Assembly: GCF_024679245.1 (NCBI RefSeq)
Contig: NC_090185.1
Location: forward strand, 1,743,964-1,807,963
DNA length: 64,000 nt
Direction: 5' to 3'
DNA from: Pseudorasbora parva
Lineage: Eukaryota; Chordata; Actinopteri; Cypriniformes; Gobionidae
The translations under genes were made by a program, and so were the position numbers. Below are positions 43,420 to 53,825 of the stretch, one piece after another; positions within the stretch are counted from its first letter, which is position 1; every line of letters starts with the position of its first letter. The notes beneath the pieces were generated by a model. It saw only the letters and a list, made by a program, of their open reading frames with translations. It was not told the DNA's origin and ran no database searches.

Positions 43420-44675
43420 AGGAGGGTCTCTCGGCCGAGGTCGTGGAGACCATCCTACACTCCAGAGCTCCGTCCACAAGGAAGCTGTACGCTTTGAAAT
43501 GGAGACTTTTCTCAGCATGGTGCAGAGAACGCCAGTGGAACCCAGTTAACTGCCCGGTTGGTACAGTGCTGGAGTTCTTGCAGGCAAGGTTCTCGGCAGG
43601 GTTGACCCCCTCCACAATAAAGGTGTACGTGGCGGCCTTGGGTGCCTTCCACGTCCCTTTCGGTGGAGTGTCTTTGGGAAGACACCCTCTAATTACACGC
43701 TTCCTTCGTGGCACTTTAAGGTTGAGGCCGGCTATGCACTCGAGGGTCCCAGCATGGGACTTGGCCATTGTTCTGAGGGGCTTGTCCGGACCACCGTTCG
43801 AACCTCTGGAGGAGGTTTCGGATAAGTTCCTCACTCTGAAAACTATCTTCTTGTTGGCCATTTCTTCTCTTAAAAGAATAGGAGATATTCAGTCCCTGTC
43901 GGTAGGGCCCTCATGTTTAGAGTTTGCGCCGGGGATGGTGAAAGCATTTCTACATCCCAGGCCGGGTTATGTCCCCAAGGTTCCTACGAGCCCACGGGGC
44001 CCCATCACTCTACAAGCCTTCTGTCCTCCTCCGTTTTTGACATCAGACCAGGAAAGATTAAATCTGCTGTGTCCTGTGAGGGCACTGGATACATACGTCC
44101 ACAGAGCTGCCCTGTGGAGGAAATCTGAGCAATTATTTGTCTGTTTCGGACCCCCTAAGAAGGGGGCTCCAGTATCCAAGCAGAGGATGAGCAAGTGGGT
44201 GGTCGAGGCCATCTCACTTGCTTATGAAGCGGCCGGGCAGCCGTCTCCACTGGCTGTCCGGGCGCACTCAACCAGGGGTATGGCTGCTTCAAAAGCACTC
44301 TTGTCGGGGGCTTCCCTCCACGATATATGCAACGCGGCCGGATGGTCGTCTCCGTCTACCTTCGTCAGGTTCAGACCTGGCATCTACAGTAGGGGCACAG
44401 GTTCTCTCGTAACCGTGTGCGCTTCGGCTTCACACATACGAGACACTTGGTCCTATGGCGATGTGGGTATAAGCGTTCTCACAGCGTTTCGACGCAGCTC
44501 GAGTTCCCCGAAAGGGAACGTCTCAGGTTACGTATGTAACCCTAGTTCCCTGAGGGAACGAGACGCCGCGTCGCTCTGCCATACTCCCGGCGTGTCCGTG
44601 ATCACTTACTTCAGGCTTTATCAGAAGTTAGTTCCTGTTTGTTTTCACGGACGCTTTATAGCTTCCGGTCGATGA
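43266..44675 (+). CDS. DIRS tyrosine recombinase
   Basis: The frame is open from far upstream. I chose the ATG at 43266 because recombinase-like sequence starts shortly after it (Glu-Thr-Ile-Leu-His-Ser-Arg-Ala-Pro-Ser-Thr-Arg-Lys-Leu-Tyr). It overlaps the end of ORF2. Catalytic residues: Arg in Leu-Lys-Arg-Ile-Gly-Asp, His-Ser-Thr-Arg, and Trp in Ala-Gly-Trp-Ser-Ser. In this protein group the nucleophilic Tyr is expected just after Phe-Val-Arg-Phe, but here that position is Arg and the nearest Tyr is four residues later. The frame then runs through the internal complementary region, so the last 80 or so codons are terminal-repeat sequence. The enzyme replaces an integrase and joins circular DNA into the genome. 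Confidence 0.75.
   Translation: MVFGPDISPGRLSDGDSDQEGSTLSGGREIPAPTPGDVETVGLASEGARLIEEGLSAEVVETILHSRAPSTRKLYALKWRLFSAWCRERQWNPVNCPVGTVLEFLQARFSAGLTPSTIKVYVAALGAFHVPFGGVSLGRHPLITRFLRGTLRLRPAMHSRVPAWDLAIVLRGLSGPPFEPLEEVSDKFLTLKTIFLLAISSLKRIGDIQSLSVGPSCLEFAPGMVKAFLHPRPGYVPKVPTSPRGPITLQAFCPPPFLTSDQERLNLLCPVRALDTYVHRAALWRKSEQLFVCFGPPKKGAPVSKQRMSKWVVEAISLAYEAAGQPSPLAVRAHSTRGMAASKALLSGASLHDICNAAGWSSPSTFVRFRPGIYSRGTGSLVTVCASASHIRDTWSYGDVGISVLTAFRRSSSSPKGNVSGYVCNPSSLRERDAASLCHTPGVSVITYFRLYQKLVPVCFHGRFIASGR
44473..44566 (+). repeat. DIRS internal complementary region
   Basis: CTCGAGTTCCCCGAAAGGGA complements the left end, and the following segment to GAGGGAACGAGACG complements the right extension at 44776-44822. 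This region templates the joining of the two ends. Confidence 0.85.
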
Positions 44676-44822
44676 CGTCATCACGCCGACGATCGATCTT
44701 TTTTCCGATGGAATGGTTCTACAGGCGCTTCACGACGCATTAACGCAGAGGCGTTCTCACAGCGTTTCGACGCAGCGTCTCGTTCCCTCAGGGAACTAGG
44801 GTTACATACGTAACCTGAGACG
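44626..44822 (+). repeat. DIRS right inverted terminal repeat and extension
   Basis: The portion up to 44794 pairs with the left repeat. 44776-44822 is the right-only extension, found inverted in the internal complementary region. Confidence 0.85.
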
Positions 44823-46112
44823 TTTTCTGTCTTTTCTCAGTCTAGAAGGCACCAAATTCAAAAATAATTTCACATTTCTACTACATTAATGACCCTGTTT
44901 AAATACAGATTCATCTTCCCAGCGCTGAAGTACCCCTTTAAGTAGAGAGGTTTAGATAAGGGGGTTTGAGTTGACTAATAATAAACATTTAACCTGATGA
45001 TAAATTTTTATTTAATGTTATTAGCATTTTATTTAATCTGCAACAACAATGTGAACTTTTATAAAGATCCGTTTGGCTATTAACTTTAAAATTAATCATT
45101 ATGCAAAAATATGAGGAGAGTTCTTCGCATAAAACCTAAATCTCTATTCACATGTTGGACAAGTTTAAAGAAAGAGACAAAAGCCTGAGGTGGAGAATAT
45201 TAATGTTCTTTATTATCGATCAGTAGAGGTAATAAAGGTCTTGCAAATAGGAGAGAAAGGAGAATAGTACATTAGTACATGTGATACACATTCATCAAAT
45301 GTTATTATAGCAAAGCAAAAGCTACAGAAAAATGAGTGCTTCACAACATCGTCCTGTGACGTTACAAACATTCTTCTCTGATCTCTAACACAAGAAAGAC
45401 CATCATCTCTTAAGACCACACAATCACTCAATCATAAGATTAAACCACAATAGCAAACATTACAAGAGCTAGACAAATAGTAATATGATAAATGATTAAA
45501 TGGTTACAATGTATAATAAATTATTTTATGATTAATGAAACATGATAATATGATAAAATGATTATAAATGATTAAATGAAATAAAATGAAACACACATAT
45601 GGCGGCTCTCTTGCTATTATGAATCCTCTGATTGCTCTATTACATTTGTTTATGGACATTAATTGCTAACTTTGACGATGTTTTCTCTCAGTAATAACTG
45701 ATCTGATCAAATCTGCTGAAGACATTAACGTCCATCTTAAAACGGCATAATGGATTTAGAAATGTCAGATTATGCTTAAAAAAAATCAATAGCAGAATCA
45801 GGCATTTTTAATGTTTTTCTTTGAGTTTGTTTCTTTTCTATCTCTTTTGTCTTTTATGGTCTGCTAAATTCGTGTTTAAACTCTACCAAGAGAAAATGAG
45901 TTTTGTATGATGGCTTTAGTTCAGGTCAGTCCACCTCTACTCAAACCCCTTGATCGAGGTCTTCAGGATCACTCAGTGAGGGGCAGAGTTACAGGAGCGG
46001 ATCTGAAGAGCCCTGATTAACTGAACACAGAGAAATACAGTAAACCTCTTCACATACACTACAGAAGACAAGAGCCGTAATATCTGGATCATCAATAATG
46101 AGGAAAACGGTT
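44823..46112. other. 3' flank of the GIMAP gene, no gene seen
   Basis: AT-rich with a run of ATGATTAAATG/TGATAAAATG words at 45485-45590. It may include the 3' untranslated region of the minus-strand GIMAP gene; no clear polyadenylation site was chosen. Confidence 0.35.
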
Positions 46113-48160
46113 TCACATGACACTACACCACCTATTTTCCAGCTCCATTCTTAACCTTTTCTCTTCGTTCAGTTCTTTTTCTTTTTCTTGCTTTAACCTT
46201 TTCACTTCTTTTAGTTCTTTTTCTTTTTCTTGCTTTTTCCTTTTCTCTTCGTTCAGTTCTTTTTCTTTTTCTCGATTTATCCTTTTCTCTTCGTTCAGTT
46301 CTTTTTCTTTTTCTCGATTTATCCTTTTCTCTTCGTTCAGTTGTTTCTGAAACTCTTCAAGCCTCTCTTTGAGCTCCTGAACGTGCTGATCTTTTCTTTT
46401 TATAAAATCATTCAGTTCTTCTTCTTGTTTTCTGATTTCGTCTCTATGTTTCTTCTTCAGCTCCTCTATTTCCTCTTCATGTTTCTGTTTCATTTCATCA
46501 CACTCTTTTTCTTCTCTTCTTATTGCTTCCCTCTCCTCTCTTTCTCTTCTCTTCAGCTCTTCTTCTTGCTCTCGTTTCAGATCTTCCATCATTGTCTCCC
46601 ATCTCTTTCTCTTCTCGACTCGTCTCTCTTCATCCTCTTGTTTTCTTCTCTCCCACTCCTCTTTCCTCTCTCGCTCCAGCTGCTCAAAACGTCTTTTCAT
46701 TTCATTTCTCTCTTCTTCACATTCTCTCTCTTTTTCTTTACTCTCTCTTTTCTGTTTTTCTTTCTCCTTCTCTATCATCTCTTCTTGTTCCTCTCCCTCA
46801 GTTTCAAATCTCTCTCTCCTTTTCTCCAGTTCTTCTTGTTTTTCTCTTAGCTGTCCCTTATGTCTCTCTTTTATCTTTCTTTCCTCTTCCTCTCGTTCTC
46901 TCATCTCTTTTTTCTTCTCTTCCTCCCATTCTTTCAGCTGTTGTTTAATTCCCTCTTGTTTTTCTTTGTCATCTTCAGCCTCTTTTATTTTTCTCTTCCA
47001 TTCTTCTCTTTGTTTCTCTTCCTTTTCCTTCCTCTTTTGCTCCTCTGAATCTCTCTTTTTCATCTCCTCTTCGTGTTTTCTTCTTAACTCTGCCATGATG
47101 TGTTCCTGCTCAGTTTTCATCTTTTCTTGATCTTGTCTGTATTTCTCTTCTCTCTTCCTATCTTCCTCTTCTCTTTCTTTTAGCTGTTTTTCATACTGTA
47201 ATCTCTGATTTTTAATCTCTCTCTCCATCTCTTCTACTCTTTGATCATATTCATCTCTTCGCTGTTTTTCCTCTTCTGATCGTTTCTGATCATCCTCCTC
47301 CTCTTGTTTCTTCTGCTGAGAATTTTCTTTCTCCTCAAACTTTCTCCTCAGTGCTTCCTGCTTTTCTCTGAATTTGTTCTCCAGCTTCACTCTTTCATCA
47401 TCTGTCTTTCGTTTCTTCTCCTTCAGTCGCTCTATCCTGTGTTTAACTTCCATGTCATATCTGGCTTTTAATTCTTCAACTTGAGCCTGATTTTTTCTTT
47501 CCTTCTCTTCTATCATTTCCCATCTCTTTTTAGTGGAGATCGCTGCCTCCTCAAACATCTCATTAGTGAAGTATCGGCCCTCATTAGATTTCTTCAGCTC
47601 TTCTATCATGTTTAAGAGCTCAGTAACTTGTGTCCGATCTTGTGTTTCTCTGTTGTTAAAGGCCAGGAATCTGTTTCCACAGTCACTGATCAGTTTCTTG
47701 AGTTCCTCATTCGTACTTTTCTCTACATATTCTTCAATAGTTTGTCGTTTCAGATCATCTCCTTTAGTGAAGAGAACAATGCTGAACTTTGCTGCTTTTG
47801 GGCCAAAGGTCATCTTTATCATGTCTAAAGTGTCTCTCTCCTCTTGGGTGATTCTTCCCAAATTCACCACAATAATGAACACATGAGGTCCAGGAGCGGA
47901 CAGAGAAACACTTTTCACTATTTCTTCCACCACTTTTTCATATTTCAGTGAGGTGTTAAGGAGTCCTGGAGTATCAACAACAGTGACTGATTTACCATCA
48001 ACTTCCTTCTGACAAGTATTGGTCACCAACTGTAAACTGGCTTCACTCTGAAACTCATTTTTTCCGAGGATCGTGTTTCCTGTGGAACTCTTTCCACTTC
48101 CTGTCCTCCCAAACAGCAAGATTCTCAAACCTCCTGAATCTGACGGTGTATCTTCATCAT
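46113..48160 (-). CDS. GIMAP-family GTPase with long coiled coil and C-terminal CaaX-like end (last exon)
   Basis: The exon starts after a TTTGCAG acceptor (48161-48167); the first codon is split, needing a G from an upstream exon, and no in-frame ATG precedes the domain, so the start lies in a missing exon. The AIG1 GTPase domain has P-loop Gly-Arg-Thr-Gly-Ser-Gly-Lys-Ser-Ser, Asp-Thr-Pro-Gly, Phe-Thr-Lys-Gly-Asp and Phe-Asn-Asn, over about 210 residues. About 460 residues of Glu/Lys/Arg-rich coiled coil follow, ending in five 14-residue repeats. The last four residues are Cys-Ser-Val-Met, a CaaX pattern, suggesting membrane attachment by a farnesyl group (inference). GIMAPs are GTP-controlled scaffold proteins on membranes of immune cells. 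Confidence 0.85.
46155..46364 (-). repeat. Coding minisatellite, five units of 42 bp
   Basis: The unit beginning CCTTTTCTCTTCGTTCAG repeats at 46155, 46197, 46239, 46281 and 46323, giving 14 residues each (two heptads: Glu-Leu-Asn-Glu-Glu-Lys-Arg...). The units keep the coiled-coil register, so copy-number change would lengthen the rod without breaking it. Confidence 0.85.
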
Positions 48161-48584
48161 CTGCAAATGACAATAATAGAGTTTAGAGATTAACAACAAC
48201 TGATTCAATTTGGGACCCTGAGCAGCAAGTGTTAAACTAAGTTTGAAAATATTTATAGCAGTCCATCTCAGTGGTTCACAATGGTTTTTGAGTCACCACC
48301 CCTATCCATTATCCAGGACTCTTACCACTCACATTAAACAGGGTTGTCAACTCTCAAGCATTTGGCGTGAGACATACGCTCTCACACTCTCACTCTGCTC
48401 AAGTAAATCTCACACCAATTTGCCAAAACTGCTTTTATATGAAACAAAGCTAAGCTTTTATTTTAGAAAAAGTTTAATACTAAATTTAGATAATAAATAC
48501 CATTTTGGTGCACAATGTGGCATAACAGTTAAAGCCAGAAAGTTTTGCATGCTTTGATTGGTCACATGGTTCATGAAGCTCTCA
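48161..48584. other. Upstream flank of GIMAP exon
   Basis: No further GIMAP exon or Met-Ala-Ser-Ser-Ser type first exon was found here. An open frame at 48243-48557 has no domain. Confidence 0.35.
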
Positions 48585-49677
48585 TTGGGTGCGTTTCATG
48601 CACACCAGTAAGCTGATAACTCAAAAAAATCAGATTATTGAAATAATCAGTTTTCCCCGTTTACATGCAAACCAGTAAACTGACACCGCAAGTAAACCGC
48701 GTTTACATGACTTTATTAATAAACCGGGTTATTTCCATGCAGTGACGTCAAAAATAATAATGTCCGTATCTGACTCTGAGTTTTTCAAATGTTAGCTCAG
48801 TTGTGATGTTAATAAAGCGTGTCATTGGGAGATTTACGGCTCAAATTATCTATCCTAATGCAGTTCCAGATGCAGTGTTTAGACTGAACCTCTTCTACTT
48901 CTGCTGCATGAGATGAGAACACATCTTTACAATTTACAGTCTCTTAAAAGAGTCTGGGTTTGTGATATATGTCCTTATCTAATGCAAAATGCTCACTCTG
49001 TCTGGATAAGTTTAAAACTTCTCTAAGTTTGTGTTTTTGTCACCGATCACACATGCGCACTTCAATAAGCCGACAGAAAGCTTCCCGGAATGCTGTGCTG
49101 AAGCGGTGAAGTCGCCTTAATGTCAAAGTGGAGGAATGAAGTGGAGCGCGGCGCGGACTATAACCGACATTAGTGTTCACGGACGACTGGATCTGCAGCT
49201 GAGAGACTGTTTACAGCGTGCATTTCCTCTCTCGCGCTAGTGACGCGCGAGCGCACCCTACCGGGAGAAGAGCCCGTACGGCCCATACAAGGACCTTCCG
49301 ATCTTTTAACGTCAAGTAGACCCATACTCGAAAAAAACTCTCCAAAACTTGTGAGAAACTGGAAGGAGTATTTTTGACACAGAAATACTCTATCAAACGT
49401 CCAACATTAGTTTTTGAAACTTTGACTATGTTTGGGATGGGAATCCAAGTGTTTAACAGTGTAAAAAGCTCAGTATGCATGAAACAGCATTTCACCCCCC
49501 CTTTAATGCATTTACATGCCACGTGGTAATCGAGGTAAGAGGAAGAAAACTCCCTGTGTCGACTGGTTTATGCTTATGCCGATAAAAGAAAACGGGTAAC
49601 CGCGGTTACATTACCATGATCATTGTCGGCTTATTAGGCATAATCGGCTTAAGAATGTGCATGTAAACGCACACAAT
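48585..49677. mobile_element. TIR element with GTGCGTTTCATGCACA-like ends, invaded
   Basis: The left end (GGGTGCGTTTCATGCACAC) and right end (GTGCATGTAAACGCACAC) are imperfect inverted repeats. The inner arms contain further AGTAAACTG / GGTTTATG words. A TTAA-type THAP element fragment is inserted in it. Exact boundaries are approximate. Confidence 0.5.
49085..49502 (-). mobile_element. TTAA-type THAP element fragment
   Basis: On the minus strand it begins AGGGGGGGTGAAATGC after TTAA (49503-49506). Over its full length it matches 10-430 of the window. The other end, near 49085, is not a recognisable terminus, so the copy is truncated or internally rearranged. Confidence 0.65.
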
Positions 49678-49975
49678 ATTTCTAAACAAACAAACAGTGA
49701 CAGCATAGTGTGCATTGATCAACCACATTTACAGTATAATTTTATTATGGAGAGTGATGGAGATGCAACATTGTTAACATTAATGTTTTTCTTGTATTAT
49801 GCCTCAGGAATTCCTTACTAATTAGTCACACTCATACTCATTGGTGGTCAAATGTGACCATACACCTTAACTATATATCAGTTAAATAGCCTAAATGTTC
49901 TTTATTTTAGTTCAATAATATTTATTGAATATTTTAAGAATCTTTTGGTACTAAATACTATTTGTGCAATAATTA
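49678..49975. other. Short unclassified gap
   Basis: AT-rich sequence before the L2 tail; nothing identified. Confidence 0.3.
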
Positions 49976-51688
49976 TACATTTACATTTACATTTAATCAT
50001 TTAGCAGACGCTTTTATCCAAAGCGACTTACAAAAAAGGGGAGAGTAATAGAAGCAACGAAACAGACAAGGCCAACAACCTGTAAGAGCTGTAAGAAATC
50101 TCAATTAATTAGCACAATACACAACAAATTTTTATTTTTTTTTTTTTTTAAGACATCTACAACAAAAACTCACGTACGCAATATACAGAACACTGGATTC
50201 TGATAGTTATGATAACTATGTAACATACCCGCCTGAAGGCACAAATCCGGATGAGAGACGTAGATATGATCCGTTGCTGTGGTGATCAGTAAGTGCTATT
50301 CTGTATTGGTCAAGTGCAAATGGAAAAGATGCGTCTTAAGAAGTTTTTTAAGAATGGCTACAGACTCGGCAGCACGAATTGAGATCGGCAGGTCATTCCA
50401 CCAGGTGGGAACGGTCCAGGAAAATGTCCGTGAGAGCGATTTCATGCCTCTTTGGGATGGAACCACGAGGCGCCGCTCACTCGCAGAACGCAAGCTTCTG
50501 GAGGGTGTGTAAGTCTGAACAAGTGAGTTTAGGTATATTGGTGCAGAGCCAGTGGTTGTTTTGTAGGCGAGAACTAGTGCCTTGAATTTGATGCGAGCAG
50601 CCATTGGCAACCAGTGCAGTTTGATGAAGAGAGGCGTAACATGCGCTCTCCTCGGCTCATTAAAGACCACTCTCGCCGCTGCATTCTGGATCAGCTGCAA
50701 GGGTTTGATAGTGCATGCTGGAAGCCCAGCCAGAAGAGCATTACAATAGTCCAGTCTGGAGAGAACAAGAGCTTGAACCAGGAGTTGTGCAGCCTGTTCT
50801 GATAGGAAGGGTCTGATCTTTCTAATGTTGTATAAAGCAAATCTGCAGGACCGGGCTGTTGCAGTAATGTGGTCAGTGAAGTTTAACTGGTCATCAATCA
50901 CAACTCCAAGGTTCCTGGCTGTCCTTGATGGAGATATGGTCGATGAACCAAGCTGAATGGAGAAATTTTGATGAAGTGCTGGGTTGGTTGAGAAAACAAG
51001 TAATTCTGTCTTTGCAAGATTGAGTTTAAGATGATGCTCTTTCATCCAGTCAGAAATGTCTGTCAGACAGGCAGCGATACGAACACTGACTGTAGGATCA
51101 TCTGGTTGAAATGAGAAGCAGAGTTGAGTGTCATCAGCATAGCAGTGATAGGAGAAGCCGTGTTTCTGAATGACAGAACCTAATGATGACATGTAGATGG
51201 AGAAGAGAAGTGGTCCAAGCACTGAGCCCTGTGGAACCCCAGTAGCTAGATGATGTGACTTAGACACTTCACCTCTCCATTACACCCTGTAGGACCTACC
51301 AGAGAGGTAAGACCTGAACCACTGGAGAGCAGATCCTGAGATCCCCGTGCTCTTAAGTGTTGACAGGAGGATCTGGTGGTTAACTGTGTCAAAAGCAGCA
51401 GACAGATCCAGCAGAATGAGCACTGAGGATTTGGAAGCTGCTTTTGCCAGTCTCAGTGCCTCAGTTACCGAGAGCAAGGCAGTCTCGGTCAAATGGCCGC
51501 TTTTGAAGCCGGATTGGTTGTTGTCTAGGAGGTTGTCCCGTTCAAGAAACATAGAGAGTTGATTGAACACAACTCGCTCAAGGGTCTTTGCGATGAAAGG
51601 CAGAAGGGATACCGGTCGGTAGTTTTCTAAAAGTGCTGGATTCAGAGAGGGTTTCTTAAGCAGTGGGGTTACCCGAGCCTGCTTAAAT
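49976..51688 (-). mobile_element. 5'-truncated L2-type LINE, copy B
   Basis: On the minus strand it ends in the same TGATTAAATGTAAATGTA tail as copy A and reaches further 5', into the RT fingers. It abuts the remaining 5' LTR of the Gmr1-like element at 51689. Confidence 0.85.
50296..51687 (-). pseudogene. L2 reverse transcriptase, one nonsense codon
   Basis: The frame begins at the truncation with Arg-Val-Thr-Pro-Leu-Leu-Lys-Lys and Tyr-Arg-Pro-Val-Ser-Leu (the start of the RT) and contains Leu-Leu-Asp-Leu-Ser-Ala-Ala-Phe-Asp-Thr-Val-Asn-His. It meets a single TAA at 51280-51282, then continues in the same frame with Gly-Val-Pro-Gln-Gly-Ser-Val-Leu-Gly-Pro, Tyr-Ala-Asp-Asp and the C-terminal domain as in copy A. 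The endonuclease is missing. Confidence 0.8.
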
Positions 51689-51859
51689 GGAGAGTTTATG
51701 AGTTGTTAGAGTGTGTTGGAGAGACGGAGTTTTACGCCCTCATGCGTGTTTGTGTTTACCCATTGTGTTTGAGAAATAAAGAATTACTAGTCCCATTCAT
51801 ACCAACCCCGCCTTCTTCCTTCCCCCCCAAGAAAGTTAAGAGCCACGAACCTGACTACA
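51689..51859 (+). repeat. 5' LTR, 3' part only
   Basis: 171 bp matching 55141-55312 with a few differences, ending CCTGACTACA. The left part is missing exactly where the L2 copy begins. Confidence 0.85.
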
Positions 51860-51860
51860 C

Positions 51861-51880
51861 TGGTGCCAAATCCCGGGAGG
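51861..51880 (+). other. Primer-binding site
   Basis: TGGTGCCAAATCCCGGGAGG starts one base after the LTR. The TGG complements the CCA end of a tRNA, as needed to prime minus-strand DNA. Confidence 0.6.
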
Positions 51881-52171
51881 GAAGAAGAACGCCGCCACCA
51901 TTATGGAGACGGTGCGACCACCGACCCTCTTCCCGCTTCCTCACCCCAGGTTCTCTCTCCACGCCAATTCTCTGACCTACTTCCAGCCACTAGGGCGGCG
52001 GGGAAGTCTGGGCTGGCTTGTTGGCGCTTCGGGGACCCAGGACACTTCATTGACCGGTGTCCCATGATGGAGGTGGGGACGCTGATCCGGGTCCCCGATG
52101 TGCCACAAGCCGCCCCCGATCAAGCTGGCCTGTACCAGATACCAGTGAGTATCAAGGGGGGTACGTATTAG
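51863..52171 (+). pseudogene. Gmr1-like Gag C-terminal remnant
   Basis: Most of Gag is deleted. The end keeps a zinc knuckle reading Cys-Trp-Arg-Phe-Gly-Asp-Pro-Gly-His-Phe-Ile-Asp-Arg-Cys, where the second metal-binding Cys is replaced by Phe. A TAG at 52169-52171 separates it from the protease. Confidence 0.6.
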
Positions 52172-53825
52172 GCTTTGGTGGATTCAGGTTGCAACCAGAC
52201 CTCGATACATCAAAGCCTGATCCATCCTAGGGCATTGGGTAATAGCCGCATGGTTATGGTGAGGTGTGTGCACCGGGAAGTGGTGAACTATCTGTTGGTG
52301 CACGTGGATATTCAATTTCGGGGACAAACGCATAGTGTGGAGGTAGCAGTTAACCCGCACCTCCGGCATCCGATAATTTTGGGGTGCAGGTGGGGGGAGG
52401 TGGATTCGGGACCTCCGGGAAACGTTCAGGGGGAACAGAGTGGTCTGAGTGGTCCCATTCTCTCAGACCATGATGACTTCCCCCTGGAGCAGTCCCAGGA
52501 TGAGACGCTTAAAAACGCATTTAATCAGGTCCGATCCATCGACGGCCACCTCCTCCATCCGGACCGGCTGCTCACCTACCCATATTTTTCAGTGATAAAA
52601 GAGGGTGACCCAAGACGCCCAATCAAAGCAAGATACAACCCAGTTGTTAGTACCAAAAAGCCGTCGGGAAATGCTTTCCAGGCGGCTCATGTGAATCCAA
52701 TGGCCGGGCATTTAGGACAAACGGCAACACTAAACCGTCTAATGGCCCGTTTTTTTTGGCCAGGCATTCACGATACTGTACGCAGGTGGTGTGCGTCGTG
52801 TCGGGAATGTCAGTTGGTGAATCCACCGGCCACTCCAAAAGCACCGTTGTGCCCCCTTCCGCTGATGCAGGTCCCCTTCGCGTGAATTGGGATGGACCTC
52901 ATCAGGCCATTAGAGTGGTCAGCACGGGGACATCGCTTTGCATTAGTCCTGGTGGACTATGCACCGCGATGTCCCGAGGCAGTTCCGCTCCGCACTATTT
53001 CGGCGAAAAGTGTAGCGGGTGCGCTGTTCTCGTTAATCTCCCAGGTGGGAATTCCGAAAGAAATTCTCACCGACCAAGGCCTGGCGTTTATGTCACGGAC
53101 AATCCGCGAACTCTACGAATTGTTGGGCATTAAATCGATTCGCACCAGCGTCTATCACCCACAAACAGACGGTGGAACGCTTTAATCGCACGTTGAAAGC
53201 CATGATTTGTAAGTTTGTGCACGAGGACGCCAAAAATTGGGATAAATAGCTGTTATTCGCTGTCCGCGATGTTCCCCAAGCCTCCACGGGGTTTTCCCCC
53301 TTCGAGGTGCTCTATGGGCACCAGCCGCGGGGGGTGCTGGACGTCCTTAGAGAGGCTTGGGAGGACGGACCTTCCGCGAGCAAGAACGAAATTCAGTATG
53401 TCCTGGACCTGAGAGCAAACCTCCACACTTTGGGGCGGCTTTCATGTGAGAATTTGCTCCAGGCTCAGGACAGACAGAGACAGCTATATAACAGAGGCGC
53501 TAGGCTCCGTCAATTTACACCGGGAGAGAAAGTGCTTGTATTACTCCCTACCTCAAGCTCTAAATTGCTCGCGAAGTGGCAAGGACCTTTCGTGGTCACA
53601 CGGCGAGTGGGAGATCTCGACTATGAGGTAATTCGGTCGGATAGGGACGGGGCATGTCAAATTTACCATCTCAACCTGTTAACAAAGTGGGTGGAGGCGG
53701 AGGCAGTGATGCTAGCGACGGTGGTGAGTTGGGAGGAGGATCTCGGGCCAGAGGCCAAAAAGCGCAATCTATCGCGCTGGCCCCTGGGGGAGACCACCTC
53801 TCGCCCTCGCAGCTCACTGAAGTGA
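52172..53825 (+). pseudogene. Gmr1-like protease and integrase, several breaks
   Basis: The protease-like part starts Leu-Val-Asp-Ser-Gly-Cys-Asn-Gln-Thr and ends Ile-Ile-Leu-Gly. The integrase zinc-binding part (His-Val-Asn...Gly-His-Leu, Cys-x2-Cys) ends at a TGA (52883-52885), with the catalytic core resuming in frame at 52892. The core shows Leu-Thr-Asp-Gln-Gly and the His-Pro-Gln-Thr-Asp-Gly motif, then a frameshift near 53172 before Val-Glu-Arg-Phe-Asn. Another stop (TAG) is near 53247. The C-terminal barrel (Phe-Thr-Pro-Gly-Glu-Lys-Val-Leu-Val-Leu, then Trp-Gln-Gly-Pro-Phe) lies in 53307-53825. Confidence 0.75.

Larger units (their letters stand above)
39471..44822 (+). mobile_element. 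DIRS-type tyrosine-recombinase retrotransposon, all frames open
   Basis: The long inverted terminal repeats (39471-39645 and about 44626-44794) share CTGCGTCGAAACGCTGTGAG and more than 100 further bases. An internal complementary region (44473-44566) contains the reverse complement of both outer ends (left end 39471-39515, right end 44776-44822), the layout DIRS elements use for circle formation. Three genes follow in order: Gag-like, RT/RNase H/methylase-like, and tyrosine recombinase. Open frames of 493 and 666 codons and more imply a young copy. Confidence 0.92.

Noticed and set aside
42917..43861. 314-codon minus-strand frame inside the DIRS element
   Set aside because: Opposite-strand shadow of the RT and recombinase genes, with no recognisable motif.
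46117..47048. Long plus-strand Phe/Leu/Ser-rich open frames
   Set aside because: Antisense shadows of the Glu/Lys-rich GIMAP coiled coil. The same holds for the plus-strand frames at 55568-56398.
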